From NCBI RefSeq assembly GCF_947488025.1, contig NZ_CANKYS010000003.1:124001-188000 (forward strand): a DNA stretch of 64,000 nucleotides. Reading direction: 5' to 3'. Of this stretch, positions 16,535 through 27,597 are shown piece by piece. The position numbers and the translations under genes were made by a program. Position 1 is the first letter of the stretch. Each line of letters starts with the position of its first letter. The DNA comes from an uncultured Nocardioides sp. Its GTDB lineage: Bacteria; Actinomycetota; Actinomycetes; Propionibacteriales; Nocardioidaceae. Below the pieces are notes generated by a model that had not been told where the DNA came from, ran no database searches, and saw only the letters and a program-made list of their open reading frames with translations.

Positions 16535-18007
16535 TCAGCCCAGCGCCGCGACTGCCGCCACGACGTCGACGAGGCCGTGACCCTTGTCGTACGACGTGGT
16601 GCCGGCCGGGCCGGACTCGTAGGCGGCCCCGTCGGCGAACGGGTGGGCCGAGACCTTGAGCGCCCGCTCGATGTCCGCGGGCGTCGCCGTCGGGTCGGCC
16701 TGGAACAGCTGCGCGACGATGCCGGCGACGTGCGGCGCCGCCATCGACGTACCGCTGATGGTGTTGAACGTGCCGAGGTCGAGGGCGCCGGGTCCGTTGC
16801 GGGCGTCGAGGCCGGTCGAGCAGATCGCGAGGTGGAGGCGGCACGAGGACGTGATGTTCTCCCCCGGCGCCGAGATGTCGGGCCACGTCGAGGCGTCCGT
16901 GGCGAGGCCGCGTGAGCTGTAGTCGGAGACGACTCCCTCACGCGTGCCGGTGTCCTGGTCGTAGTAGGAGGCGACCGAGAGGATGCCGCCGGTGGGGTCC
17001 TGGCCGGGCGGGTTGGTCAGGCTCGTCGATCCGTCGCCGCCGTCGTTGCCGGCCGCCCAGACGGTGACCACACCCTCGGCCGCGAGGGCACGCTGGAGCT
17101 TGACCGTCGCCGACTCGGGCTCGAATGCTCCGCCGCCGGAGGGACCGTACGAGTTGTTGGTGACCTTGATCGGCGGGCACGTCGAGGCAGGTACGCCGGC
17201 CCCGCACGGCGCCTCGTGGTTCTCGAGCACCCAGTTGAGGGCGGAGTCGGCGCCGAGGATCACGACGCCGGCACCGGTCGAGATCGAGACGAGCTTGGCG
17301 CCGGGGGCCGCGCCCTGGAGCCGACCGCCGTCGGTCAGCGTGGTCGGACGACCGGCCACGATGCCGCTGACGTGGGTGCCGTGGCCACCGACCGAGAGGG
17401 TGTCGGTGTCGACGAGAGCGGGAACACGCTGCACCGAGCAGGTCTCGGTGAGCGGCTCGCACAGCGCCTTGAGGTTGGCGACGACGGCGCTCGAGCCGTC
17501 GGCCTCCTTGAAGTAGGGGTGGGTCGGGTCGACGCCGGAGTCGATGACCGCGACGCTCACGCCACGACCGGTCAGCGGCGTGCCGTCGGCACCGGTGAGG
17601 GTGGCGGCCGCCTCGGCGCCCCGGGTCGCGGTGTTGGACGTCTCCTGGAAGAACTCGATCGGCTGAGCACCACCCTCGACGTACGTCACTCCGCTCCGGG
17701 CGCGGACCGCCTCGACCTGGCTGCGGGTGGCGTCGGCGATGACGACCCCGATGCGGGTGAACTCGCCGGTCTGGCGCATCCCGGTCGCCGCGACGGCCTC
17801 ACGGGCCGCGGTGATGGAGGTGCCGTGCACCATCACGGTCGTCGCGCCGCTGAGCCCGGTCAGCTGCTGGGCGAGGAAGTCGGAGACGTCGGCCTGCTCG
17901 GCGGGTGCCGATGCCTGGCCTGCGGCCGGCGCGGTCGCGCCGACCCCGAAGGTCGCAGTGGCGGCCAGCATGCTCGCCGCACAGGCGAGAAGGGTCTTGG
18001 GTCGCAC
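16535..18007 (-). CDS. Secreted S8 (subtilisin-like) serine protease
   Basis: 490 residues: a signal peptide (LLACAASMLAATATFGVGA), an I9-like propeptide region to about residue 120, then the S8 domain. The catalytic triad is visible: D156 (VAVIDSGVD), H209 (GGHGTHVSG) and S421 (SGTSMAAPHVAG), with the oxyanion asparagine N321 (WAAGNDGG). Four to six cysteines may form disulfides. It should degrade proteins outside the cell. GTG 18007 follows GGGAGGACC. It diverges from the ABC1 kinase gene. Confidence 0.92.
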   Translation of the reverse strand: MRPKTLLACAASMLAATATFGVGATAPAAGQASAPAEQADVSDFLAQQLTGLSGATTVMVHGTSITAAREAVAATGMRQTGEFTRIGVVIADATRSQVEAVRARSGVTYVEGGAQPIEFFQETSNTATRGAEAAATLTGADGTPLTGRGVSVAVIDSGVDPTHPYFKEADGSSAVVANLKALCEPLTETCSVQRVPALVDTDTLSVGGHGTHVSGIVAGRPTTLTDGGRLQGAAPGAKLVSISTGAGVVILGADSALNWVLENHEAPCGAGVPASTCPPIKVTNNSYGPSGGGAFEPESATVKLQRALAAEGVVTVWAAGNDGGDGSTSLTNPPGQDPTGGILSVASYYDQDTGTREGVVSDYSSRGLATDASTWPDISAPGENITSSCRLHLAICSTGLDARNGPGALDLGTFNTISGTSMAAPHVAGIVAQLFQADPTATPADIERALKVSAHPFADGAAYESGPAGTTSYDKGHGLVDVVAAVAALG

Positions 18008-18106
18008 GGGTGGTCCTCCCGAGTGTCGGTGTTCGTTGCCTTCTCCAACGAGGCGGCTCGCGCGAGGTCACGCGTGCCTCACCGGGCATCGGTGATGATG
18101 GGAGGC

Positions 18107-19462
18107 ATGACCGACCTCCCGCGCAAGGCCGCCGCCCGCACGGCCCGCCTGGCCGCGCTCCCGTTGGGGTACGCCGGGCGTCAGGCGGTCGGGCTGGGCA
18201 AGCGGCTCGGCGGCAAGCCCGCCGACGCAGTGCTCACCGAGGTGCAGCAGCGCACCGCCGAACAGCTGTTCCGCACCCTGGGCGAGCTCAAGGGCGGAGC
18301 GATGAAGTTCGGCCAGGCGCTCAGCGTGCTGGAGTCGGCCCTGCCGGAGGAGGTCAGCGCGCCCTACCGGGAGCACCTCACGGCGCTGCAGGACTCCGCT
18401 CCCCCGATGCCGACCGCGACGGTGCGCGAGCAGCTGGCCGCGCACCTCGGCGACGACTGGTCCGAGCGGCTCGTCTGGCTCGACGGCGCTCCCACCGCGG
18501 CCGCGTCCATCGGCCAGGTGCACCGGGGGCGCTGGCGCGACCTCGCGGTCGACTCCGCCGAGGACCGGGATGTCGCGGTGAAGGTGCAGTACCCCGGCGC
18601 CGGCGACGCGCTGATGTCCGACCTGCGCCAGATCGCCCGCGTCGCGCGCGGGGTCGCGCCGGTCTTCCCCGGCATCGACATCAAGCCGCTCGTGGCCGAG
18701 CTGCAGGAGCGCGCGGCCGACGAGCTCGACTACCACCTCGAGGCGGAGGCGCAGGCGGCGTACGCCGAGGCCTTCGCGGACCACCCCGCCATCGTGGTCC
18801 CCGCCGTGGTCGCGGTGGGCGCGGAGGTGCTCGTGACCGAGTGGATGGACTCCGCCTACTCCCTCGCGCAGGTCATCCGCGACGGCACGCCGGAGGAGCG
18901 CGACCACTACGGCGAGCTGTTCGTCCGCTTCCTCTTCGAGGGGCCGCGGCGCACCGGCATGCTCCACGCCGACCCCCACCCGGGCAACTTCCGCGTCATC
19001 CCCGGCCCCGACGGGGGGCTCGGCCGGCTGGGCGTCCTCGACTTCGGTGCCGTCGCGCGGCTGCCCCAGGGCCAGCTGCCCGAGGCGATGGGCCGGCTCA
19101 TCCGCATCGCGCTGGAGTCGGACGAGGAGTCGCTGGTCGCCGGGCTCCGCGAGGAGGGCTTCATCAAGGACCGCATCGACGTCGACCCGGCCCTGCTGCT
19201 CGCCTACCTCGCTCCCTTCGTCGAGCCCGCCGACCAGGAGCGCTTCACCTTCACCCGCGAGTGGATGCGCGAGCAGTTCGAGCGGGTCAACGACCCCCGC
19301 TCCGAGACCTTCACCCTCGCCACCAAGCTCAACCTCCCGTCGTCCTACCTCCTGATCCACCGCACCTGGCTCGGGGCCGTGGGCCTGCTCAGCCAGCTCG
19401 GTGCCAGCGTGCCCTTCCGCGAGATCCTCGAGGAGTCGCTGCCGGGGTTCGCCGAGGACTGA
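18107..19462 (+). CDS. ABC1/AarF (UbiB-family) atypical kinase
   Basis: 451 residues. UbiB-family marks are present: the KxGQ motif (AMKFGQALS), the Ala-rich nucleotide loop AAASIGQVHRG in place of a Gly-rich loop, VAVKVQYPG, the catalytic loop HADPHPGNF, and LDFGAVAR. Family members bind ATP and act in quinone or lipid handling rather than as protein kinases; an actinobacterium using menaquinone leaves the role open. No clear membrane helix at the C-terminus. GGGAGG precedes ATG 18107. The stop shares one base with the next start. Confidence 0.85.
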   Translation: MTDLPRKAAARTARLAALPLGYAGRQAVGLGKRLGGKPADAVLTEVQQRTAEQLFRTLGELKGGAMKFGQALSVLESALPEEVSAPYREHLTALQDSAPPMPTATVREQLAAHLGDDWSERLVWLDGAPTAAASIGQVHRGRWRDLAVDSAEDRDVAVKVQYPGAGDALMSDLRQIARVARGVAPVFPGIDIKPLVAELQERAADELDYHLEAEAQAAYAEAFADHPAIVVPAVVAVGAEVLVTEWMDSAYSLAQVIRDGTPEERDHYGELFVRFLFEGPRRTGMLHADPHPGNFRVIPGPDGGLGRLGVLDFGAVARLPQGQLPEAMGRLIRIALESDEESLVAGLREEGFIKDRIDVDPALLLAYLAPFVEPADQERFTFTREWMREQFERVNDPRSETFTLATKLNLPSSYLLIHRTWLGAVGLLSQLGASVPFREILEESLPGFAED

Positions 19463-19875
19463 TGACGCGCATGGATGCAGCCGCCGCCCTCGCCCGCTGG
19501 CACGCCGTCGTCGAGAGCCGCGACCCCGCCGGCCTGCAGGGCCTCATCGCCGAGGACGCGGTCTTCCGGAGCCCCGCGGTGCACACGCCGCAGGTGGGTC
19601 GCGACACCGTCGTCGGCTACCTCACCGCCGCGTTCACGGTGCTCGGGCCGCAGCTGTCCTACGAGCGCGAGTGGCTCGGTGACGACTCGGCCGTGCTCCA
19701 GTTCCGCACCGAGGTGGGTGGCCTCGACGTCTCCGGGATCGACATGATCACGTGGGACGAGGACGGGCAGATCGTCGACTTCACCGTGATGGTGCGTCCG
19801 AAGAAGGCCCTCGACGTCGTCATCGAGCACATGGGAGCCGAGCTGCTGCGGATGCTGGAGGCAGCGGGCTCCTAG
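19462..19875 (+). CDS. NTF2-like (SnoaL-type) protein
   Basis: 137 residues with an NTF2-like fold pattern: helix AAAALARWHAVVESRDPAGLQGLIAEDAVF, HTPQVGRDTVVGYL, and paired beta strands (AVLQFRTEVGGLDVSGIDMITWDEDGQIVDFTVMVRP). Such proteins are small enzymes or binding domains of varied function. ATG 19462 shares its A with the AarF stop (TGATG), indicating coupled translation. Its stop TAG shares the CTAG at 19872-19875 with the convergent VWA gene. Confidence 0.75.
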   Translation: MTRMDAAAALARWHAVVESRDPAGLQGLIAEDAVFRSPAVHTPQVGRDTVVGYLTAAFTVLGPQLSYEREWLGDDSAVLQFRTEVGGLDVSGIDMITWDEDGQIVDFTVMVRPKKALDVVIEHMGAELLRMLEAAGS

Positions 19876-21866
19876 ACCCAGGAGCCCCGCCCGCCGCCGT
19901 ACCAGTCGCCGAAGTGCTCGCGGTACGACGAGGCGGGACCGCGCGAGCCGAGGTAGGACCCGACCACCGCGGCACCGAGGTCGTCGAGCTCGGGGCTCAC
20001 CATCCGGCCGTCGACCCGGCGCGCCATCGAGTCGATGAAGCGCGCCAGCCCGGGGTCCTCGCCGAGCCGGAAGAACGTCGTCTGAGCCCCCAGCCGGGCC
20101 GCGGCGTCGAGCTCGCGGACGGAGTGGGCGATCGTCAGCGGGTGCGGCGGGTAGGAGAACCACACGTCGCCGTCGGGCTCGAGGTGCGCCGTCGGCTCAC
20201 CGTCGGTGACGACGAGCAGCACGGGCTGGGCGTTGGGGTGCTTGCGGAAGAACCGGTTGGCGAGCAGCAGCCCGTGGTGGAGGTTGGTCCCCTTGTCCCA
20301 CCGGGCGTCCAGGGCGGTCAGCTCCTCGATCTCCATCACCTGGGCGTGCCGGCCGAACGCGATCAGCTGGATGTCGTCGCCGCGGAAGCGGGAGCGCACC
20401 AGCTGGTGCAGCGCCAGCGCGGTGCGCTTCATCGGCACCCAGCGGCCGTCCATCGCCATCGAGAAGGACGTGTCCACCAGCAGCGCGACCGCGGCCTGGG
20501 TGCGGGCCTCGGTCTCGACGACCTCGATGTCGTCGACCTGGATGCGCACCGGCGACGCGCCTCCCCGGAGCACCGAGTTGGTGATCGTGCGAGGGACGTC
20601 CCACGGCTCGGTGGAGCCGAACTCCCACCGCCGGGTGGCGCCGGACGGCTCTCCGGCGAGTCCCGTCGTACGCGTCTCGCGCGCGCCGGCGCGTCCGCTC
20701 ATCCGCTCCGCCACGTCACGCAGCAGCGCCTTGCCGAGCTGGCGCATCGCCTTGGGCGAGAGCCGCAGCTCGCCGTCGGAGCCCCGCTTGAGGTAGCCGC
20801 TGTCGCGCAGCGCCCGCTCGAGCTCCTGCAGGGTCTTCGCGGCGACGGCCGCGTCCGGGCCGAGCTGCCCCGCCAGCGCGTCGAGGTCGACGTCGTCCAT
20901 CCGCGCACCGTGGTGGGACTGGGCGAGCTGGTCGGCGAGCGCGTCGAGCTGGGCGAGGTCCTGCAGCGCCCCGGTGCCGTCGCCCAGACCCATGCCCTGA
21001 TCGCCCTCGAAGCTCTCCGAGCCCGACCAGTCCTCACCGGGCCGCAGGGCCTGGAGGTTGGCGTCCATCCGGGCCAGCTGCTCCATCAGCTGGGGCGACC
21101 CGAAGGCCTGCTGGGAGAGCTCCATCAGCTCCTGGCGCTGTTCGGGCGTCATCGAGTTGAGCATCCGCTGGGCGGCGGCAGCACGCTGGGCGAGGGAGTC
21201 GAGCAGCTCGTCCATGTCCTTCGGCTGCTCGGGGAAGAAGTCACCGTGCTTGTCCATGAAGTCGGCGAACTCCTCGTCCGTGACCCCACCGGCGGCATGC
21301 TTCTCGAGCAGGTCGTTGAGGTCGGACAACATCTCCGAGACCGCCTGACGGTCCTCCTCGGTGGCACCCTCGAGCGCCTGCTTCATGCCGGCGAAGCGCT
21401 GGTCGAGCAGCTCGCGGCCGAGGAGATCCTTGATCTCCTCATAGGCCTCACGCGCCTCCGAGGACTGCCAGTCGTACGACGACAGCTCGCTCACCGCGGC
21501 CGGCGTGGAGGTGGGGAGGTTGTCGAGCATGAGCTCGCGGAACGCGCGGTCGCCGTCGTCCAACGTGATGTCGCGGGCCAGCTGCCCGCGCTCGGCCAGC
21601 ACGGCCCGGTCGAGCAGCTCCCGGACCTCGCGCATGGTGCCGTCGAGGTCGTTGCGCTGCAGGATCTCGCGCCGTCGCTCGGCCACCCGGCGGGCCAGCT
21701 CGTCGAGCCCGGCCTGGTCGGTGCCCCCGCGCCGCAGGAACTCGCGCATCGCGCGCTCGGGCGAGTAACCGGCCATGACGTCCTGCCCGATGGCGTCGAG
21801 CGCCTCGGCCAGGTCGACCGGCGGGGCGAGCGGGTCGCCCCCGTCGTACTTGCGGAACCTGCTCAT
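19872..21866 (-). CDS. VWA-domain protein (MoxR partner)
   Basis: 664 residues. The first 440 are helical, Gln/Glu/Leu-rich and charged (repeated RRREIL, LMELSQQAFG-type segments). The C-terminal third is a von Willebrand A domain with the metal-ion site DTSFSMAMDG (near residue 462), then TDGEPTAHLEPDG. VWA proteins encoded after MoxR ATPases act with them as metal-dependent assembly or chelatase-like machines. ATG 21866 lies 21 bases after the ATPase stop, so the two form an operon. The stop overlaps that of the convergent NTF2-like gene. Confidence 0.8.
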   Translation of the reverse strand: MSRFRKYDGGDPLAPPVDLAEALDAIGQDVMAGYSPERAMREFLRRGGTDQAGLDELARRVAERRREILQRNDLDGTMREVRELLDRAVLAERGQLARDITLDDGDRAFRELMLDNLPTSTPAAVSELSSYDWQSSEAREAYEEIKDLLGRELLDQRFAGMKQALEGATEEDRQAVSEMLSDLNDLLEKHAAGGVTDEEFADFMDKHGDFFPEQPKDMDELLDSLAQRAAAAQRMLNSMTPEQRQELMELSQQAFGSPQLMEQLARMDANLQALRPGEDWSGSESFEGDQGMGLGDGTGALQDLAQLDALADQLAQSHHGARMDDVDLDALAGQLGPDAAVAAKTLQELERALRDSGYLKRGSDGELRLSPKAMRQLGKALLRDVAERMSGRAGARETRTTGLAGEPSGATRRWEFGSTEPWDVPRTITNSVLRGGASPVRIQVDDIEVVETEARTQAAVALLVDTSFSMAMDGRWVPMKRTALALHQLVRSRFRGDDIQLIAFGRHAQVMEIEELTALDARWDKGTNLHHGLLLANRFFRKHPNAQPVLLVVTDGEPTAHLEPDGDVWFSYPPHPLTIAHSVRELDAAARLGAQTTFFRLGEDPGLARFIDSMARRVDGRMVSPELDDLGAAVVGSYLGSRGPASSYREHFGDWYGGGRGSWV

Positions 21867-21887
21867 CGCAGCGCCCCCCTGCAGCGA

Positions 21888-23303
21888 TCAGCCATAGACG
21901 GTCTCACCGGCATCGGTGTCCTTGCCGATCCGACGGGCGAGGTAGAGCCCCTCCAGCGCGAGCTCGAGCGCAGCGGCCCGCTCGCCGTCGTTGGTGGCGC
22001 CGAGCCGGTCGCACACCTCGTCGTAGAGGTCGGACTCGCCCGGACCGGTGGGCGGCAGCGCCGGCAGGCCGGCCAGGAAGTCACGGGCGCCGACGCGGGC
22101 GCCCGTGCTGACCATCGCGCCCTCCTCGATGGCCTCGACCAGCAGCCGCAGGTCGATGCCGGCGAGGTGCGCGCGCACCGTCTCGGCGACGGCGGTGCGC
22201 AGCAGGTGCGTGAGGATCTCGCTCTCGCGTCCCTCCTCGCCCGTCTCGAACTCGATCTTGCCGCCGAGCACGTCGACGGCGGTCTCGAGGTCGACGACGC
22301 GTGCGACGGCCTCGTCCTCGCCCTGGGTGGTGGCGCGGTGCAGGGCAGCGGCCGCGATCGTCTCGGCCCCGGCGATCGCGAAGCGCGCGCTGACGCCCGA
22401 GCGCTGGTCGACCGATTGGGAGTCGCGCAGGTGGCGGGTGAAGCGTGCCAGCACCTCGAGGAGGTAGTCGGGCACCTCGGCGACGAGGTCGGCCTCCTGC
22501 TCGATGACGGCGATCTCCTGCTCGACCTCACGCGGGTAGTGGGTGCGGATCTCGGCGCCGAAGCGGTCCTTGAGCGGGGTGATGATGCGGCCGCGGTTTG
22601 TGTAGTCCTCGGGGTTCGCGCTCGCCACGACGAGGACGTCGAGCGGGAGCCGCAGCACGTAGCCGCGGATCTGGATGTCGCGCTCCTCCATCACGTTGAG
22701 CATCGCCACCTGGATGCGCTCGGCCAGGTCGGGCAGCTCGTTGATCGCGACGATGCCGCGGTGGCTGCGCGGGATGAGCCCGAAGTGGATGGTCTCCGGG
22801 TCGCCGAGGTGACGCCCCTCGGCCACCTTCATCGGGTCGACGTCGCCGATGAGGTCGGCGACCGAGGTGTCCGGCGTCGCCAGCTTCTCGGCGTAGCGCT
22901 CGTCGCGGTGGCGCCACGAGATGCGCAGGTCGTCGCCGTAGGCCGCGACCGCCTGCTGGGAGGTGACGGTGACCGGCTCGTAGGGGTGCTCGCCGAGCTC
23001 GGAGCCGGAGATGACCGGCGTCCACTCGTCGAGCAGCGCGACCAGCGAACGCAGGAGGCGGGTCTTGCCCTGGCCGCGCTCGCCCAGCAGCACGATGTCG
23101 TGGCCCGCGATCAGCGCCCGCTCCACCTGGGGGATCACGGTGTCGGCGAAGCCGTGCAGCCCGGGCCACGGGTCCTCGCCGTCCCGCAGCCGTGCGAGCA
23201 GGTTGTCGCGGAGCTCCTGGCGCAGGGGCTTGAGCTGGTGGCCGCTCTCCCGGAGCTGGCCGAGGGTGCTGGGGGCTGGGTGCTTCTGGTCCACGTCCGT
23301 CAC
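21888..23303 (-). CDS. MoxR-type AAA+ ATPase (magnesium-chelatase-subunit-I-like)
   Basis: 471 residues. Walker A is GERGQGKTR; the Walker B region reads GIVAINELPDL, with Asn where Asp is usual (N-E rather than D-E); sensor 1 is VVASANPEDYTNRGRIITPLKDRFG. The C-terminal lid is long. With the VWA protein downstream it forms an ATPase/VWA pair that probably remodels or loads a cofactor into a target protein; the target is unknown. GTG 23303 follows TAGCGT (23316-23311) by exactly 7 bases, so a leaderless mRNA is likely. Confidence 0.8.
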   Translation of the reverse strand: MTDVDQKHPAPSTLGQLRESGHQLKPLRQELRDNLLARLRDGEDPWPGLHGFADTVIPQVERALIAGHDIVLLGERGQGKTRLLRSLVALLDEWTPVISGSELGEHPYEPVTVTSQQAVAAYGDDLRISWRHRDERYAEKLATPDTSVADLIGDVDPMKVAEGRHLGDPETIHFGLIPRSHRGIVAINELPDLAERIQVAMLNVMEERDIQIRGYVLRLPLDVLVVASANPEDYTNRGRIITPLKDRFGAEIRTHYPREVEQEIAVIEQEADLVAEVPDYLLEVLARFTRHLRDSQSVDQRSGVSARFAIAGAETIAAAALHRATTQGEDEAVARVVDLETAVDVLGGKIEFETGEEGRESEILTHLLRTAVAETVRAHLAGIDLRLLVEAIEEGAMVSTGARVGARDFLAGLPALPPTGPGESDLYDEVCDRLGATNDGERAAALELALEGLYLARRIGKDTDAGETVYG

Positions 23304-23391
23304 GCCTTCCACGCTAGACCGGCCCGTCAACGTCGAGTGCGCTCGAAGTCCGGCGGCCCCGTCGATCACGCGACTCCGGACCCTGCCGCGC

Positions 23392-23406
23392 GGGACCTTC
23401 GGCCCT
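23392..23406 (+). promoter_or_regulatory. DevR/DosR-like box upstream of the flavin-fold gene
   Basis: GGGACCTTCGGCCCT differs by one base from the shortened mycobacterial DosR-box consensus as I recall it (GGGACTTNNGNCCCT). It lies about 54 bases before ATG 23460, next to devS. A second box of the same form is at 26288-26302. Confidence 0.55.
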
Positions 23407-23459
23407 GCTGCCGGATGTACGCCGGGGTGAGGCTTGGAGACGAGCTGAAGGAGGCTTCC

Positions 23460-25497
<2,038 letters not shown>

Positions 25498-25537
25498 GCC
25501 CGGCGGGGGCGGCCAGTCAGGGGGCGGACACGCCAGA

Positions 25538-25566
25538 GGACCCGGCGCCGGGAGGGCGCCGGGTCC
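25538..25566. terminator. Strong bidirectional hairpin between devS and doxX
   Basis: A perfect 12-base stem GGACCCGGCGCC/GGCGCCGGGTCC with a 5-base loop lies between two convergent genes, 41 bases after the devS stop and 16 bases after the DoxX stop. Confidence 0.75.
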
Positions 25567-25581
25567 GGTGAGGGCCTGGTG

Positions 25582-26193
25582 TCATCGCAGGACGGGGTAC
25601 TTCCGTACCAGTCCGGTGCGGTTCCACCAGTGACCCAGCCCCCACGTGGTGCCGGCAGCGCCGAGGGCGAGGACGACCATCACGATCACGCCGATGAGGT
25701 GGTCATCGACGACCGGGTTGTTCTCCAGCGGGAGCACGGCGGCGTACATGAAGGCGTACATGAGAGCGCCGGCTGCGGTGCCGATCCGCATCCCGACCCC
25801 CAGCAGGAGGGTCACGCCGATGCCGAGCAGGCCGATCATGAAGAGCCAGTCGACCCACGCCTGACCGGCGAGCGAGGTGAAGAAGGAGTGGAAGGGGTTG
25901 TCCACGGGGACACCGAAGGTGAGGAACCCCTCGGTCGGGCTGCCTCCGTTGAGCCAGGCGGCGTCCTGGGCCATGAAGTCGATCCCGGCGCGGGAGCCGT
26001 CCTCGGCGTACTGCGCTCCGGTGCTGAAGCCCAGGGCGAAGGTCTTGTCGAGGAAAGCCCACAGGAAGGTGAATCCGAAGGCGATCCGCAGGGTGGCGAG
26101 GGCGCGGGTGAAGCCGGGGCGGGCGACTTCCTCGGTCTCCGAGGTGGTGACGCCCTCGGCGCTGATGTGGTGCTGGCGGTGGATGACGTTCAT
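25582..26193 (-). CDS. DoxX-family membrane protein
   Basis: 203 residues, four predicted membrane helices (ATLRIAFGFTFLWAFLDKTFAL, WLFMIGLLGIGVTLLLGV, ALMYAFMYAAVLPLENNP, HLIGVIVMVVLALGAAG). It resembles the DoxX/TQO-small-subunit family linked to thiol or quinone redox chemistry at the membrane. A DevR-like palindrome lies about 95 bases upstream (26288-26302), so it is a probable target of the devRS pair. ATG 26193 is chosen for its 8-base spacing from AGGAGG; ATG 26199 is also in frame. Confidence 0.8.
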   Translation of the reverse strand: MNVIHRQHHISAEGVTTSETEEVARPGFTRALATLRIAFGFTFLWAFLDKTFALGFSTGAQYAEDGSRAGIDFMAQDAAWLNGGSPTEGFLTFGVPVDNPFHSFFTSLAGQAWVDWLFMIGLLGIGVTLLLGVGMRIGTAAGALMYAFMYAAVLPLENNPVVDDHLIGVIVMVVLALGAAGTTWGLGHWWNRTGLVRKYPVLR

Positions 26194-26287
26194 CGTCATC
26201 TCCTCCTCGGTGAGTGGGGTTTCTGGGTCACCACCAGAGTCCCGCGGCCACGCTGGCGGCAGCAGGGTCGCCGGTCACCGCGTCGCC

Positions 26288-26302
26288 GGGACCTAGGTCC
26301 CT
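26288..26302. promoter_or_regulatory. DevR/DosR-like palindrome upstream of doxX
   Basis: GGGACCTAGGTCCC is a perfect 14-base palindrome (plus a flanking T) between devR (stop 26318) and doxX (start 26193). It fits the GGGAC-N-CCC form of DosR boxes with the same single deviation as the site at 23392. Confidence 0.6.
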
Positions 26303-26317
26303 AACCCGAGGGACGGC

Positions 26318-26968
26318 TCAGCGAGACGCCCCGCCGAGGAGCTTGGAGGCCAGCACGGCCGCCTGCGTGCGCCGCTCGAGCCCGAGCTTGGCGAGGATGC
26401 TCGAGACGTAGTTCTTCACCGTCTTCTCGGCGAGGAACATCTGCTCGGCGATCTGCCGGTTGGTCAGGCCCTCGGCGATGTGGCCCAGCAGGATCCGCTC
26501 CTGGTCGGTGAGCGCTGCCAGCTCGTCCGGCGTCTCGGGACCGTTGCGGATCCGCTCCAGCACGGTCGCGGTCATCGCGGGGTCGATGAGGGAACGACCG
26601 GACGCGACGTGGCGCACCGCGGTGACCAGGTCGGAGCTGCGGATCTCCTTGAGCACGTAGCCCGACGCCCCGGCCATGATCGCGGCGAACAGCGCCTCGT
26701 CGTCGTCGTACGACGTCAGGATGAGCGCGTTGATCGAGGGGTCGACCGCCCGGACGGCACGGCAGACCTCGATGCCCGAGCCGTCCGGCAGCCGCGCGTC
26801 GAGCACGGCGACGTCGGGGCGCATGGCGGGGATGCGGGCGGTGGCCTCGGTCGCCGTCGCGGACTGACCGACGACGACGATGTCCTCCTGCTGCTCGAGC
26901 AGGAACTTCAGGCCCTCACGCACGACGTCGTGGTCGTCGAGGAGGTAGACGCGGATCGGGTCGGCCAT
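26318..26968 (-). CDS. devR: DevR/DosR-like NarL-family response regulator
   Basis: 216 residues, the length of mycobacterial DosR. The receiver has acidic D11/D12, phospho-acceptor D57 (DVAVLDARLPDGSG), T85 (LILTSYDDDEAL) and K107 (GYVLKE). The C-terminal LuxR-type helix-turn-helix reads LTDQERILLGHIAEGLTNRQIAEQMFLAEKTVKNYVSSILAKL, closely like DosR including the KTVKNYVS recognition helix. It is separated from devS by doxX on the other strand. ATG 26968 is used; an in-frame ATG three codons upstream is possible. Probable targets carry GGGACC-type boxes at 23392 and 26288. Confidence 0.9.
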   Translation of the reverse strand: MADPIRVYLLDDHDVVREGLKFLLEQQEDIVVVGQSATATEATARIPAMRPDVAVLDARLPDGSGIEVCRAVRAVDPSINALILTSYDDDEALFAAIMAGASGYVLKEIRSSDLVTAVRHVASGRSLIDPAMTATVLERIRNGPETPDELAALTDQERILLGHIAEGLTNRQIAEQMFLAEKTVKNYVSSILAKLGLERRTQAAVLASKLLGGASR

Positions 26969-27018
26969 GAGGGCCATTCCACCAGACGCGAGCCCGAATG
27001 CGCCGCATCCGGCAGGGA

Positions 27019-27501
27019 TCAGCCCAGGTCGAGGTACATCACGTGCAGGCCGACCCGGCCGTGCTGCGCGCTCTCGAAGGCCCCGGGCACCGTTCCGACG
27101 ATCGCGAATCCGAGGTCCTGCCACAGCCGGACCGCGGCGGTGTTGGTCTCGACGACCGCGTTGAACTGGATGCCGGCGAACCCCTGCTCGCGGTGCCAGG
27201 CGACCATGTCGTCGGCCAGGCGCCGACCGACGCCGCGACCCCGTGCACCCGCGTCGACCATGAACGACGCCGTGCCGACGTGGGCGCCACGGCCCGGGCG
27301 GTTGGGCCCCATCTTGGCGGAGCCGAGGACGCGGCCCTCCTCCTCGAGGACGGTCACCCGGCTGCCGTCGAACCACCAGCCGCGGGCCTGGTCCGAGGTC
27401 GCACCGAGCGGGTAGGCGTAGGTCTCGCCCGCCTCGACGATGTCGCGCCAGAAGGGCCAGATCGCCGGCCAGTCAGCCTCGGTCGCCGCCCTGATCCCCA
27501 T
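27019..27501 (-). CDS. GNAT-family N-acetyltransferase
   Basis: 160 residues: IRAATEADWPAIWPFWRDIVEAGETY, then VGTASFMVDAGARGRGVGRRLADDMVAWHREQG with the acetyl-CoA loop RGRGVGRR, and FNAVVETNTAAVRLWQDLGF. It is typical of small-molecule acetyltransferases; the acceptor is unknown. ATG 27501 follows CAGGAGC. It diverges from the VOC gene and ends 50 bases from devR. Confidence 0.85.
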   Translation of the reverse strand: MGIRAATEADWPAIWPFWRDIVEAGETYAYPLGATSDQARGWWFDGSRVTVLEEEGRVLGSAKMGPNRPGRGAHVGTASFMVDAGARGRGVGRRLADDMVAWHREQGFAGIQFNAVVETNTAAVRLWQDLGFAIVGTVPGAFESAQHGRVGLHVMYLDLG

Positions 27502-27597
27502 CTCGTGCTCCTGTCCGTCCGACCGGTCTGGAGCAGTCTCCCGACCCCGCCTCGGCAGGCGCACACTGGGGGTGACCAGCCGAGAGGGAGGCACCCC

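Noticed and set aside
26209..26233. A third, shorter copy of the 46-base palindromic element near doxX
   Set aside because: Only the outer GGTGA/TCACC and part of the arm agree; it lacks the conserved inner blocks and lies upstream of a gene, not at a convergent junction.
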